Source of the DNA: Aquabacter sp. L1I39
GTDB taxonomy: Bacteria > Pseudomonadota > Alphaproteobacteria > Rhizobiales > Xanthobacteraceae
Direction of reading: 5' to 3'
Assembly: GCF_017742835.1 (NCBI RefSeq)
Contig: NZ_CP072392.1
Span: forward strand, 2,664,387-2,728,386
DNA: 64,000 nucleotides
In this document: positions 54,433-62,866 of the stretch, in pieces
How the letters are laid out: every line of letters starts with the position of its first letter
Position numbering within the stretch: the first letter of the stretch is position 1
The notes under the pieces: model-generated
The model's database searches: none
Told to the model about the DNA's origin: nothing
Seen by the model: only the letters and a program-made list of their open reading frames with translations
Made by a program: the position numbers and the translations under genes

Positions 54433-55676
54433 CCCATCGGCTTGGTTTCAATCGGCGAACGGTCCTGGCGGGCCTTGGCGGGCTCGCATTCAGTGCAGCA
54501 GCACCGGGCGTGACGTTTGCGCAGACTGCGGCGCAGCCCTTCAAAGTTTGGGTCGAGAAGTTTCGCACCCGTGCCCGCGCCCGTGGCATCAGCGATGAGG
54601 TCTATACGCGCGTGTTCGCGCAGGTGACGCCGGACACCAGCGTCTATGCCGCCGACAAGGCGCAGCCGGAATTCCAGGAGGAGGTCTGGCAGTATCTCAA
54701 TCGCCGTGTCTCGGACTGGCGCATCTCCACCGGCCAGCAGAAGGCCCGCGAATATGCGGCTCTGTTCGGGCGGATCGAGGAGACGTTCGGCGTCGATCGG
54801 CGGATCATGCTCGGCTATTGGGGCATGGAATCCGCATTCGGGCAGGTGGTGGAAAACCCTCAGCATATGAAGCCGGTCTTCAATTCCCTGTCCGCCCTCG
54901 CCTGGGGCGAGCCACGGCGGCGCAAATATTGGGAGACCGAGCTTCTCAATGCCCTCGTCATCGTCCAGCGCGGCTGGGGCACGCCGCAGGAGATGGTGGG
55001 GTCCTGGGCGGGCGCCATGGGCCATACCCAATGGATGCCCGAAGTCTGGCTGAACATGGGCGTCGATTTCGACGGCAATGGCCGCATCTCGCCCTTCGGC
55101 AAGCCCGACGACGCCCTGGCGGGCACGGCTAATTATCTGGTGAAGCGCGGGAAGTATCGCGCCGGGGAGCCGTGGGGCTTCGAGGCCCGGGTGCCGGCCA
55201 GCTTCAATGCCGATCTCGCCGACAACCGCACCTGGCGGCCTTTGTCCGCCTGGGCCGAGCAGGGTGTGACACTGGTGGATGGTCGCACCATCGCCGCCTA
55301 TGACGAGAAGGCGCGCATGTGGCTGCCCGGTGGTCCCGGGGGCCCCGCCTTGCTCCTGCTCCACAATTTCTATGCGGTGCGCTCCTACAATCCCTCGTCC
55401 AGCTATGCCCTGGCCGTGTGTTACCTGGGCGACCGGATCATGGGGGAGGGCGCCTTCGTCACCCCCTGGCCAGGTGGCGAACGGGCGATGACGCTCGCGG
55501 AGTTGCAGGAGATCCAGACCCGCCTGACCGCGCGCGGCTTTCCCACCGGCGGTACCGATGGGCGTGTGGGGTCCGGCACCATGCGGGCGGTGAAGGCCTT
55601 CCAGGAGCAGGCGGGGATCACGCCCGCCGATGGCTATCCGGGCCTCAAGGTGCTGAACGCCCTGAGGGGGCGGTAG
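54429..55676 (+). CDS. MltB-family lytic murein transglycosylase with peptidoglycan-binding domain
   Basis: 415 aa. Signal peptide to about residue 33, with an RRTVLAGLGG stretch resembling a Tat motif. The SLT_2 domain has the catalytic glutamate in YWGMESAFGQ plus WAGAMGHTQWMPE and FDGNGRISPF. A PG_binding_1 domain ends the protein (IQTRLTARGFPTGGTDGRVG). TTG start at 54429 overlaps the murI TGA (TTGA), with GGAGG upstream. Co-transcription with murI links synthesis and remodelling of peptidoglycan. Confidence 0.92.
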   Translation: MTHRLGFNRRTVLAGLGGLAFSAAAPGVTFAQTAAQPFKVWVEKFRTRARARGISDEVYTRVFAQVTPDTSVYAADKAQPEFQEEVWQYLNRRVSDWRISTGQQKAREYAALFGRIEETFGVDRRIMLGYWGMESAFGQVVENPQHMKPVFNSLSALAWGEPRRRKYWETELLNALVIVQRGWGTPQEMVGSWAGAMGHTQWMPEVWLNMGVDFDGNGRISPFGKPDDALAGTANYLVKRGKYRAGEPWGFEARVPASFNADLADNRTWRPLSAWAEQGVTLVDGRTIAAYDEKARMWLPGGPGGPALLLLHNFYAVRSYNPSSSYALAVCYLGDRIMGEGAFVTPWPGGERAMTLAELQEIQTRLTARGFPTGGTDGRVGSGTMRAVKAFQEQAGITPADGYPGLKVLNALRGR

Positions 55677-55719
55677 TCGTCCGTGCGGGCCGGCGCTGCC
55701 GGATGGAAGGGGAGCGGCC

Positions 55720-56511
55720 TCAGAACTTGTAGGTGAGACCGCCGCGCGCCACGCCGAGATTGTACTCTGCCGTGCCGGTCATGACGAAGGTCGGCGAGAC
55801 GAAAGGCGCCGTCGGAACGAAGCGCAGGGCAAAGCTGTCGCTCTGGAACGAAACATAAAGATATTCGGCACGCACCGACCAATGGCTGTCGAGGCGATAT
55901 TCGCCGCCGCCACCCACGGTCCAGCCCCAATTAACCCCTTGATCACGGCCGAGCCAATTGTAGCCGTTCCCGCCGGCATAATAGCCTGCCCCAGTGTTGC
56001 CGTAGGCGAGGCCGCCGGTCGCATAGATCAGCGCCTTGTCGAAAGCCCAGCCAAGGCGGCCGCGCACGGTGCCGAACCAGTTGCCGGCAGTGCCGTAGAC
56101 CCGCGTCAGCGTGACGGTGGGATCGGCCAGCGAGGGCTGCACGGACAAGCCCATGGTCTTGCGATCGGCATAGTTGATGTCGGCTTCAAGGCCAACGACC
56201 ACGGTGTTGAACTGCCAGTTGTATCCGCCATAGATGCCGCCGGTGAACACAGTCCCGGCGCCACCGAGCGGCACCTCGTATTGCAGCTTGCGCAGCGCAG
56301 ACTGATACACCAGGAAGTCCCCGCCCAACAGCGGCTGCACGCTCGAGCCGTCAAACGCCGCGCCGGCGGCCACGCCCGCATAGAAGCCTTGCCAGTTGCT
56401 CGCCACGATCGGCGCGGACTTCGGAGGAGGTGCCTTCGCGGCAAGGTCCGCCGCAAAAGATGATGTTCCCGCCCCGAACAAGGCGAGTGCCATAACGCTT
56501 AAACGCTTCAT
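55720..56511 (-). CDS. Omp25/Omp31-like outer-membrane beta-barrel protein
   Basis: 263 aa. Signal peptide MKRLSVMALALFGAGTSSFA, then the alphaproteobacterial barrel start WQGFYAGVAAGAAF. Alternating strands such as GGIYGGYNWQFNTVVVGLEA and WSVRAEYLYVSF follow, with a terminal Phe (GLTYKF) as BamA signal. ATG at 56511. An upstream in-frame ATG would hide the signal peptide. Confidence 0.9.
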   Translation of the reverse strand: MKRLSVMALALFGAGTSSFAADLAAKAPPPKSAPIVASNWQGFYAGVAAGAAFDGSSVQPLLGGDFLVYQSALRKLQYEVPLGGAGTVFTGGIYGGYNWQFNTVVVGLEADINYADRKTMGLSVQPSLADPTVTLTRVYGTAGNWFGTVRGRLGWAFDKALIYATGGLAYGNTGAGYYAGGNGYNWLGRDQGVNWGWTVGGGGEYRLDSHWSVRAEYLYVSFQSDSFALRFVPTAPFVSPTFVMTGTAEYNLGVARGGLTYKF

Positions 56512-56718
56512 CCGGCCCCCCGGCAGACACCCAAGCCCCAGTTGGATCATCACGCAGAGGGCGCCGTGACCGTCAAGCCACTTTCAACAGAGTCGCGCGG
56601 AAACCCGCCGCAAATCTATCTGAGAGGTATTATATGGCATTGCATTCGCGGCGAGACCAGTCACTCTTTGGCCCGGCGGCTCAGCTGCACAATGGAATCA
56701 CGCATTAATGCGAAAGGT

Positions 56719-57429
56719 CTATTTGAGGACCGTCTTAAAGTTGCAATAGAGACGCCCCGCGTTGGACTGAAACTGCTCCATATGTTCTGCGGCAGCGGCC
56801 TCTAGACGCTCCTGGCCGCCGGGACCCGTAATGGACTCGAGCGCGCACCGATATTCGGGAATGATCCCCCAGTCGCTCACCGTCGTGTCGATCAATTCCA
56901 CATGGTACTGGATGCCGAACGCACGCGGCCCGATCTGCATGGCCTGAATGGGGCAATGCGCACTGCTGGCGAGGATCTTCGCCCCGGCCGGCGCTCGGAA
57001 CACCGCCGCACCATGCCATTGAAGCGCGGGGAAGCTGTTCGGATAGCCCGCGAAGAGGGCACAGGCGGCGCCTTCGTCGGTGAGGCTGACGTTGCAGACC
57101 CCCACTTCCGGCTCCGCCATCTTGCCGACCTCGCCGCCCATCGCATCGGCGAGAAGCTGGTGGCCAAGGCAGATGCCGAGGAAAGGACGGCCCGCCGTGA
57201 CCCAGTCTCGGATGACCTGCTTTTCGGTGGCGAGCCAGGGGTGGAGGTCTTCCTCCCACACATCCATGGGGCCGCCCAGCACCAGAAGGGCATCATAGCC
57301 GGAGACGTCCGGGATGGCTTCACCCTCGTCCAACTCCACCGCGTCCCAGGTGAAGCCGTCCGCGCGCATGAAGTCACGCAGGCTTCCGGGATGTTCTGAT
57401 GCGGCATGCTGGAGCACGAGGAATTTCAT
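56719..57429 (-). CDS. Class I glutamine amidotransferase-like protein
   Basis: 236 aa. GATase1 fold with oxyanion loop VLGGPMDVWEE, nucleophile in GICLGHQLLAD and catalytic His in GIQYHVEL. This standalone GMP-synthase-amidotransferase-like group includes gamma-glutamyl hydrolases; the substrate is unknown. ATG at 57429 (MKFLVLQHA). No operon partner. Confidence 0.88.
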   Translation of the reverse strand: MKFLVLQHAASEHPGSLRDFMRADGFTWDAVELDEGEAIPDVSGYDALLVLGGPMDVWEEDLHPWLATEKQVIRDWVTAGRPFLGICLGHQLLADAMGGEVGKMAEPEVGVCNVSLTDEGAACALFAGYPNSFPALQWHGAAVFRAPAGAKILASSAHCPIQAMQIGPRAFGIQYHVELIDTTVSDWGIIPEYRCALESITGPGGQERLEAAAAEHMEQFQSNAGRLYCNFKTVLK

Positions 57430-57540
57430 GAAGGTCTCCATCCTGGGAAGCGAGGGACTACCATTGAGCATATCTTGAAGAAATAAATTTAACTGTCATT
57501 CAAAAAATGCGAACCGCACCCGCAGGACTGGCCCGCCGCA

Positions 57541-57569
57541 TTGACAAGCCGCGCGCTCCCGCTTAGAAG
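57541..57569 (+). promoter_or_regulatory. rpsD: Promoter of rpsD
   Basis: A perfect -35 TTGACA (57541-57546), 17 bp spacer and TAGAAG (57564-57569) as -10, 162 bp before the rpsD ATG. It is the clearest housekeeping promoter in the window and implies a leader of ~155 nt. Confidence 0.7.
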
Positions 57570-57576
57570 CCGGCTC

Positions 57577-57605
57577 CTCGCTGGCCGATCTGATCGACCG
57601 GCGAG
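57577..57605 (+). promoter_or_regulatory. Hairpin in the rpsD leader
   Basis: CTCGCTGG pairs with CCGGCGAG (one G-U pair) just downstream of the predicted transcription start. Ribosomal protein leaders are often autoregulated, but no known S4 leader class was recognised. Confidence 0.4.
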
Positions 57606-57730
57606 GTAGACGTTTGGACTTTGCACCCGTGGACCTTCCAGCAGCTCGCCGGGAGGACCTGTCGGCGGCCGGATGGCCGCAGAGGAGGGGCGCGATCCAA
57701 TCCTTAAGAACGCAAAAGGATCCGCGTTAC

Positions 57731-58348
57731 ATGAGCAAGCGCATTGCGGCGAAGCACAAGCTTGACCGCCGTATGGGTGAGAACATTTGGGGTCGCCCGA
57801 AGAGCCCCGTCAATCGCCGCGAGTACGGCCCCGGCCAGCATGGCCAGCGCCGCAAGGGCAAGCTTTCCGACTTCGGCGTTCAGCTGCGCGCCAAGCAGAA
57901 GCTCAAGGGCTATTACGGCTCCATCGGCGAGAAGCAGTTCCATGCCATCTATGTGGAAGCTGGTCGCATGAAGGGCGACACCGGCGCCAACCTGATCGGC
58001 CTGCTCGAGCGTCGCCTCGACGCGGTGGTCTATCGCGCCAAGTTCGTCCCGACCGTGTTTGCCGCCCGCCAGTTCGTGAGCCACGGCCACGTGAAGGTGA
58101 ACGGCCGCCGCGTGAACATCCCCTCCTACCAGGTGAAGGTCGGGGACGTGATCGAGGTGAAGGACGCCTCGAAGCAGCTCGCCATCGTGCTCGAGGCGCA
58201 GCAGCTCGCCGAGCGTGACATTCCCGATTATCTGGAACTGGACGCCAACAAGCTCGCCGTGACCTTCGTGCGCGTGCCCGAGCTCAACGAGGTGCCCTAT
58301 CCGGTTCAGATGGAACCGAACCTCGTGGTCGAGTTCTACTCGCGTTGA
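57731..58348 (+). CDS. rpsD: 30S ribosomal protein S4
   Basis: 205 aa. Primary 16S-binding protein. [20 protein letters not shown] is the alphaproteobacterial start; the S4 RNA-binding domain is [20 protein letters not shown] followed by [20 protein letters not shown]. The frame is open upstream to 57614, but that stretch belongs to the leader. It stands alone, away from the alpha operon, as usual in this class. Confidence 0.97.
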   Translation: MSKRIAAKHKLDRRMGENIWGRPKSPVNRREYGPGQHGQRRKGKLSDFGVQLRAKQKLKGYYGSIGEKQFHAIYVEAGRMKGDTGANLIGLLERRLDAVVYRAKFVPTVFAARQFVSHGHVKVNGRRVNIPSYQVKVGDVIEVKDASKQLAIVLEAQQLAERDIPDYLELDANKLAVTFVRVPELNEVPYPVQMEPNLVVEFYSR

Positions 58349-58374
58349 TGTTGTCCGGCTCTGCCGGCTGATCG

Positions 58375-58405
58375 AAAAAGCCCGCCGGTTCGGCGGGCTT
58401 TTTTG
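58375..58405 (+). terminator. Rho-independent terminator of rpsD
   Basis: AAAAAGCCCGCCG, a short TTCG-type loop and CGGCGGGCTTTTTT, 27 bp after the rpsD stop. Strong stem with a T6 run. Confidence 0.92.
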
Positions 58406-58572
58406 TTGGCCTGCGGGGATGTCGGCGCGGGTGCAAGCGTGCCCGGATATCCCTCTCTCCGGGGGCTTCCGCTCGCGTATTTCAGCGTTTCGTGGAAACG
58501 CCGCAGCGTTCTGTCTGCGGGGTCTAACGCATTTCCTTCATGCGAGGCGGGTCCCACCGCTCGGAAGCGCGC

Positions 58573-58687
58573 TAGAGCCTGATCCGATCAGGTTGAACCA
58601 ACCTGATCGGTGAAGCAGTCTCCAATTTATAGATAGAGGACGTTTTGCCGATCTGACTGCGATGCAGTCAGATCGGAACGTGCTCTA
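58573..58687 (+). repeat. Dispersed TAGAGC palindromic element, complete copy
   Basis: 115 bp bounded by TAGAGC (58573-58578) and its inverse GCTCTA (58682-58687). Inside are two perfect hairpins: CCGATCAGGTT/AACCTGATCGG (58584-58610, 5-nt loop) and CCGATCTGACTGC/GCAGTCAGATCGG (58648-58676, 3-nt loop). It follows the rpsD terminator, and its right end supplies the TAG stop of the minus-strand mgtC gene. It resembles intergenic mosaic elements such as RIME of rhizobia; no transposase is present. Confidence 0.88.
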
Positions 58688-59389
58688 ATGATGGCCGATT
58701 TCCCACTCAATCCGTTCCACGCCGACGGTTTCTGCGAACAGGTGGATGAAGTCCGGCGCGATCAGCGGCGTCTGGCGGGGGCACCACAATTCCAGGCGGT
58801 ATTCCCGCATGCCGGTGTTCGGCTCAATGGAGGCGGAAATTCGCCGCAGCTGGACGCCGGCTTCCTCCAGTGCCCCCCTGAGCCAGGCTTCGCCGGGTGC
58901 CTGCGGTGACAAGCGCAGCAACAGCCGACCTTCCTTTTGGTGGCGCATGCGGCCTTCAAAGAGCTTCATGCCCCAGAGCGTCGCCAGCGCAAGCGCCAGG
59001 GCCGCACCGCCCAGCAAGAACTGACCTGCGCCGAAGCACAGGCCCATCACGGTGACGTACCAGAGCGTTGCGGCTGTGGTCACCCCGAGCACGAGGCCGT
59101 CCGAGCGGCGGATGATGGCCCCGGCGCCGATGAAGCCCATGCCGGTCAGGATGCCGAGCGGCAGGCGCATCACATCCAACTGAATGTAAGACGTCGGCGC
59201 CTTGCCCGCGGTGGGTACGAGGAGGGCGGCGCTCAGCATGGCGATGCAGGCGGCGAGGGCCACCAGGATGTTGGTGCGCAAGCCTGCTGCCCGCTCCCGC
59301 GACTCCCGGTCGAGGCCCACCAGGGCGCCGGCGACAAAAGTGCAGCCGAGCCGCAGGGCGATGTCGGTCCAGTCAGCGGCAATGAGCAT
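58685..59389 (-). CDS. MgtC/SapB family protein
   Basis: 234 aa. N-terminal membrane domain with about five hydrophobic segments and the family motifs GALVGLDRESRERAAGLRTN and GILTGMGFIGAGAIIR. A C-terminal ~80-residue soluble ACT-like domain follows. MgtC proteins affect magnesium limitation, ATP synthase activity and membrane potential. The stop codon lies in the repeat element. Confidence 0.9.
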   Translation of the reverse strand: MLIAADWTDIALRLGCTFVAGALVGLDRESRERAAGLRTNILVALAACIAMLSAALLVPTAGKAPTSYIQLDVMRLPLGILTGMGFIGAGAIIRRSDGLVLGVTTAATLWYVTVMGLCFGAGQFLLGGAALALALATLWGMKLFEGRMRHQKEGRLLLRLSPQAPGEAWLRGALEEAGVQLRRISASIEPNTGMREYRLELWCPRQTPLIAPDFIHLFAETVGVERIEWEIGHH

Positions 59390-59492
59390 GCTGCACCCCT
59401 TGAGGCGATCCTTCGCCCAATCATGATGTTAGATCATGAACTTGTGGGGATCATCTCATCCTTTGCGCAAGGTTGCGTCTCCCACAGGAAGC

Positions 59493-59948
59493 CTACCACG
59501 ACCAGACGCCCACGCCGAAATAGGGGCCCGGCGCCGGGGGTGGACCGTAAAAGCGGGGCGGCGGGGGGTAGAATTGGACCGGCGGCGGCGGTGCATAGAC
59601 CAGGGGTGCGACGGGCGGAGCAACCACAATGGGCGCCGCCACGGGCGGCGCGGGGATCGCCTGCACGACGACCGGCGGGCCGGCCAGATAAGGCGGTGGG
59701 CCATCAAAGCCCAGATAGGATGCGGACACATAGGCCGGTCGGCCCCAGCCAATGGCGCACCAAGCGGGGGTGCAGCTGAGCACTTCCACTGCTACCCCGC
59801 GCGGCAAGGTGCCGATGACCCCGTAATTGGTGCCTGGCCCGGAGCGGACATTCACCCCGCTCAGGGCCACGGCAGGGGCGGCGAGTGCGCCGCCCGCGGA
59901 CAGAATCAGGATCGCGCCTGCGGCAAGGGTACGGTGAAGATTCGCCAT
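59493..59948 (-). CDS. SH3b-domain secreted protein with Pro/Tyr-rich C-terminus
   Basis: 151 aa. Signal peptide (MANLHRTLAAGAILILSAGG...), then a bacterial SH3 domain with ALSGVNVRSGPGTNYGVIG and a paired cysteine CTPAWC. The second half is a low-complexity Pro/Val/Tyr tail (PPPRFYGPPPAPGPYF). Likely periplasmic or cell-wall binding. Function not known. The longer open frame to 60266 is a shadow overlapping the DUF1476 gene. Confidence 0.8.
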   Translation of the reverse strand: MANLHRTLAAGAILILSAGGALAAPAVALSGVNVRSGPGTNYGVIGTLPRGVAVEVLSCTPAWCAIGWGRPAYVSASYLGFDGPPPYLAGPPVVVQAIPAPPVAAPIVVAPPVAPLVYAPPPPVQFYPPPPRFYGPPPAPGPYFGVGVWSW

Positions 59949-60046
59949 CGGTCTCAAGCTCCGGAACGGGGTCAGCAAGGCCCGATCAAGCCTGCCCGGG
60001 GCTTGCACCATGCGCCCGCAGGATCCGGAGGTGGCGAATCGCCCCT

Positions 60047-60370
60047 TCAGCCTTCCGCGCGGATCGCCTGGATGGCTTGGGCCAGGAACTCGTCCATGTT
60101 GCGGCGGATCTGGTGGTCGGACACCTCGACGCCCTTGGCGTCGAAGTCGCCGCGCAGCTTGCGGAACACGTCCTCGTCGCCTTGCTCGGCAAGATCGGCC
60201 ACCACCACTTCCTTGGCATAGGCCTGGGCGTCGTCCTCGGTCAGGCCCAGCTTCTCGGCGGCCCAAAGGCCCAGCATCTTGTTGCGGCGAGCGAGCGCCC
60301 TGAAGCGGATCGCCTCGTCGAGGGCGTAGGCCGCTTCAAACCCTTCTTCCCGCTTGTCGAACGTGGTCAT
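60047..60370 (-). CDS. DUF1476 protein, F1-ATPase inhibitor (zeta subunit)
   Basis: 107 aa. FDKREEGFEAAYALDEAIRF and RRNKMLGLWAAEKLG are the conserved N-terminal part. In Paracoccus this protein (zeta) blocks ATP hydrolysis by the F1 sector. Divergent from purC, the common arrangement in Rhizobiales. A second ATP-synthase-related gene, the ATP12 chaperone, is at 21.2 kb. Confidence 0.9.
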   Translation of the reverse strand: MTTFDKREEGFEAAYALDEAIRFRALARRNKMLGLWAAEKLGLTEDDAQAYAKEVVVADLAEQGDEDVFRKLRGDFDAKGVEVSDHQIRRNMDEFLAQAIQAIRAEG

Positions 60371-60792
60371 GGCTGCCCTCATCGTGACGTGTCGTTATGG
60401 TGGCGTGTCGCGCCGGATCTCGCGGCGCGACGGGCGCGACACGGGTCGTGCCCTTGAATATAGGCGCGCTTCCCCTAGATCAACGGAGAGCGTGCTGCCG
60501 CATTCTGACGCCGCTCCCCCCGTTGGGGTGCCGTTGGCGCCAACCGGCGAGATTACTCGCTGCCCTGCCGCGCCGGACGGAGCCCTTTGGGGGAAGAACC
60601 TGCGTGGCACGAGCATGGCGGCCCTGCTCCAGGTTCAACAGAGTGCGCGTTGTAACCGGAACGCCGATGGGCTAGTGTCCCAACGGGTGTTCCGTGCGCT
60701 GCAAAACAGGCATGGCAACGCCCCGCCGAGGAGCGTCACCCGAACGGAGCCTTGGCAAACCCATGGATTTCCTCAATCGACGGTACACACCC
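60371..60792. other. 422 bp divergent region between DUF1476 and purC
   Basis: No gene recognised. The frame of purC stays open to 60694 but lacks the conserved start. TTGAAT (60453-60458), 16 bp, TAGATC is a weak promoter candidate; GGGCGCGA/TCGTGCCC (about 60430-60452) can form an imperfect hairpin. Promoters for both neighbours are expected here. Confidence 0.4.
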
Positions 60793-61557
60793 ATGAGCCG
60801 CCGCCGCCGAATCTACGAAGGCAAGGCGAAGGTCCTCTATGAAGGCCCCGAGCCGGGAACCCTCATCCAGCATTTCAAGGATGATGCGACCGCCTTCAAC
60901 AACAAGAAGCACGATGTCATCGACGGCAAGGGCGTGCTCAACAACCGCATCTCGGAATATATCTTCTCGCGGCTGAACGACATTGGGGTGCCCACGCACT
61001 TCATTCGCCGCCTGAATATGCGGGAGCAACTGATCCGCGAGGTGGAGATCATCCCCCTCGAGATCGTCGTGCGCAACGTGGCGGCGGGATCGCTGTCCAC
61101 CCGCCTCGGGATCGAGGAGGGCACCGCGCTCCCCCGCTCCATCATCGAGTTCTATTACAAGAACGACGCGCTCAACGATCCCTTGGTGTCGGAAGAGCAC
61201 ATCACCGCGTTCGGCTGGGCCACCACTCAGGAAATCGACGACATCATCGCGCTCGCGATCCGCGTCAACGACTTCCTGTCCGGCCTGTTCCTGGGCGTTG
61301 GCATCCGTCTCGTCGACTTCAAGATGGAATGCGGCCGCCTTTGGGAAAACGACATGATGCGGATCGTCGTTGCCGACGAGATCAGCCCGGATTCCTGCCG
61401 GCTGTGGGACATCAAGTCGTCGGACAAGCTCGACAAGGACCGGTTCCGCCGGGACATGGGCGGGCTGGTGGAGGCCTATTCGGAAGTGGCCCGTCGTCTC
61501 GGCATCCTGTCCGAGAATGAGCCCAACCAGGGCAAGGGTCCCATCCTTGTGAAGTGA
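60793..61557 (+). CDS. purC: Phosphoribosylaminoimidazole-succinocarboxamide synthase
   Basis: 254 aa. SAICAR synthase; joins CAIR and aspartate with [23 protein letters not shown] is the family start, with [16 protein letters not shown] and [12 protein letters not shown] as core motifs. ATG at 60793 gives the common rhizobial length; an ATG at 60763 would add ten residues. Confidence 0.96.
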   Translation: MSRRRRIYEGKAKVLYEGPEPGTLIQHFKDDATAFNNKKHDVIDGKGVLNNRISEYIFSRLNDIGVPTHFIRRLNMREQLIREVEIIPLEIVVRNVAAGSLSTRLGIEEGTALPRSIIEFYYKNDALNDPLVSEEHITAFGWATTQEIDDIIALAIRVNDFLSGLFLGVGIRLVDFKMECGRLWENDMMRIVVADEISPDSCRLWDIKSSDKLDKDRFRRDMGGLVEAYSEVARRLGILSENEPNQGKGPILVK

Positions 61558-61565
61558 TGGATGGC

Positions 61566-61635
61566 GTCGCCGCCGTGCGGGCGGCGACCCGATGCGGAAT
61601 GGCTCGGATGGACCTGGAGATATCCGGGTCCATCC
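61566..61635 (+). promoter_or_regulatory. Two strong hairpins between purC and purS
   Basis: The first is a perfect 9 bp stem GTCGCCGCC/GGCGGCGAC (61566-61588). The second, GGATGGACCTGGA with TCCGGGTCCATCC (61606-61635), has 13 pairs including one G-U and a GATA tetraloop. No T-run follows either. They may stabilise or process the pur mRNA or attenuate it. Confidence 0.55.
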
Positions 61636-61685
61636 GATTTCGCTTGTGAGCGGCAGCGCTCAAGACTTGCAAAGAGTGGTTCTTC

Positions 61686-61928
61686 ATGAAGGCGCGCGTC
61701 ATCGTCACGCTCAAGTCCGCGGTTCTCGATCCCCAGGGCAAGGCCATTGAGGGCGCGCTGCGCTCCCTCGGCGTCGCCGGGGTGCAGAGCGTCCGTCAGG
61801 GCAAGGTTTTCGACGTGGAGCTGGCTGGCAACAACAAGGCGGAAGCCGAAGGCGTGCTCAAGGAAGCCTGCGACAAGCTTCTCGCCAACACGGTGATCGA
61901 GACCTATCGGGTCGAGTTCGCCGAGTAA
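61686..61928 (+). CDS. purS: Phosphoribosylformylglycinamidine synthase subunit PurS
   Basis: 80 aa. Small subunit of the three-part FGAM synthase, bridging PurL and PurQ for ammonia transfer. MKARVIVTLKSAVLDPQGKA and GVQSVRQGKVFDVEL are diagnostic. Presence of separate purS, purQ and short purL fits alphaproteobacteria. Confidence 0.96.
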   Translation: MKARVIVTLKSAVLDPQGKAIEGALRSLGVAGVQSVRQGKVFDVELAGNNKAEAEGVLKEACDKLLANTVIETYRVEFAE

Positions 61929-61979
61929 TCCCGCTTCAGCGGGAATGTCCCCCAAGGCGTGCGCCGGACGGTGGACATT
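61929..61979 (+). promoter_or_regulatory. Hairpins between purS and purQ
   Basis: TCCCGC/GCGGGA with a TTCA loop begins immediately after the purS stop (61929-61944), overlapping a wider AATGTCC/GGACATT pairing (61944-61979). The two cannot both use base 61944. Role unknown; hairpins occupy both inner gaps of this operon. Confidence 0.4.
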
Positions 61980-62021
61980 CTCCTTGTGGCAACAGGCCCT
62001 GACCCTTACGCATCGACACCC

Positions 62022-62720
62022 ATGAGATCAGCCGTCATCCTCTTTCCCGGCACCAATCGTGAGCGCGACGTGGCGCGGGCCTTGAAGCTCGTGTCCGCCT
62101 CCCGCGTCGACGTGGTGTGGCACGCCGAGCATGAACTGCCCGAAGGCACCGACCTGGTGGTCCTGCCGGGCGGCTTCTCCTATGGCGACTATCTGCGCTG
62201 CGGGGCCATCGCGGCCCGTGCCAACATCATGAACGCCGTGCGCGCCCACGCCGCGCGGGGTGGGCTGGTGCTGGGCATCTGCAACGGCTTCCAGATCCTG
62301 TGCGAGGCAGGCATCCTGCCGGGCGTGCTGGTGCGCAACGCGAAGCTGCGCTTCGTGTGCCGCGAGGTGCTGCTGCGCGTGGAGCGCGCCGACACCGCCT
62401 TCACCCGCGCCTACCGCAAGGGCGAGTTGATCCGCGTGCCGGTCGCCCATGGCGAGGGCAATTACACCGCCGACGAGGAAACCATTCGCGAGCTGGAACA
62501 TGAAGGCCGCGTCGCCTTCCGCTATGCCCGCCATGATGGTCGGATCGACGAGCAGGACGGCCCCAACGGTGCCATCAACGGCATTGCCGGCATCTATTCC
62601 GAGAAGCACAACGTGCTTGGCATGATGCCGCATCCGGAAAACTATATCGAGGAACAGATCGGGCCGACCGACGGCGCCGGCCTGTTCGAGAGCATCGCGG
62701 CCTCGCTCAAGGCCGCCTGA
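62022..62720 (+). CDS. purQ: Phosphoribosylformylglycinamidine synthase subunit PurQ
   Basis: 232 aa. Glutaminase subunit releasing ammonia for FGAM synthesis. MRSAVILFPGTNRERDVARA, the nucleophile in LVLGICNGFQILCEAG, and the catalytic His/Glu in MMPHPENYIEE. ATG at 62022 preferred over the open frame to 61959. Confidence 0.96.
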   Translation: MRSAVILFPGTNRERDVARALKLVSASRVDVVWHAEHELPEGTDLVVLPGGFSYGDYLRCGAIAARANIMNAVRAHAARGGLVLGICNGFQILCEAGILPGVLVRNAKLRFVCREVLLRVERADTAFTRAYRKGELIRVPVAHGEGNYTADEETIRELEHEGRVAFRYARHDGRIDEQDGPNGAINGIAGIYSEKHNVLGMMPHPENYIEEQIGPTDGAGLFESIAASLKAA

Positions 62721-62866
62721 GGGGGCGGCCGCAGGTGCGCGGCCGATCTCCTTGAAAGCGGGCGACAGAGGGCGGACATGGCATGCCGGAAGGGCCTGGC
62801 GGCCCCGGCGCCGGCTCGTCCCAAAGGTGCAGGCGGGCGCGCGCCATCGGATTGGAACGGACCAAA

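Noticed and set aside
57614..57730. Longer reading of rpsD starting at 57614
   Set aside because: The extra 39 residues have no similarity to S4 N-termini and lie in the predicted leader; [11 protein letters not shown] at 57731 is the conserved start.
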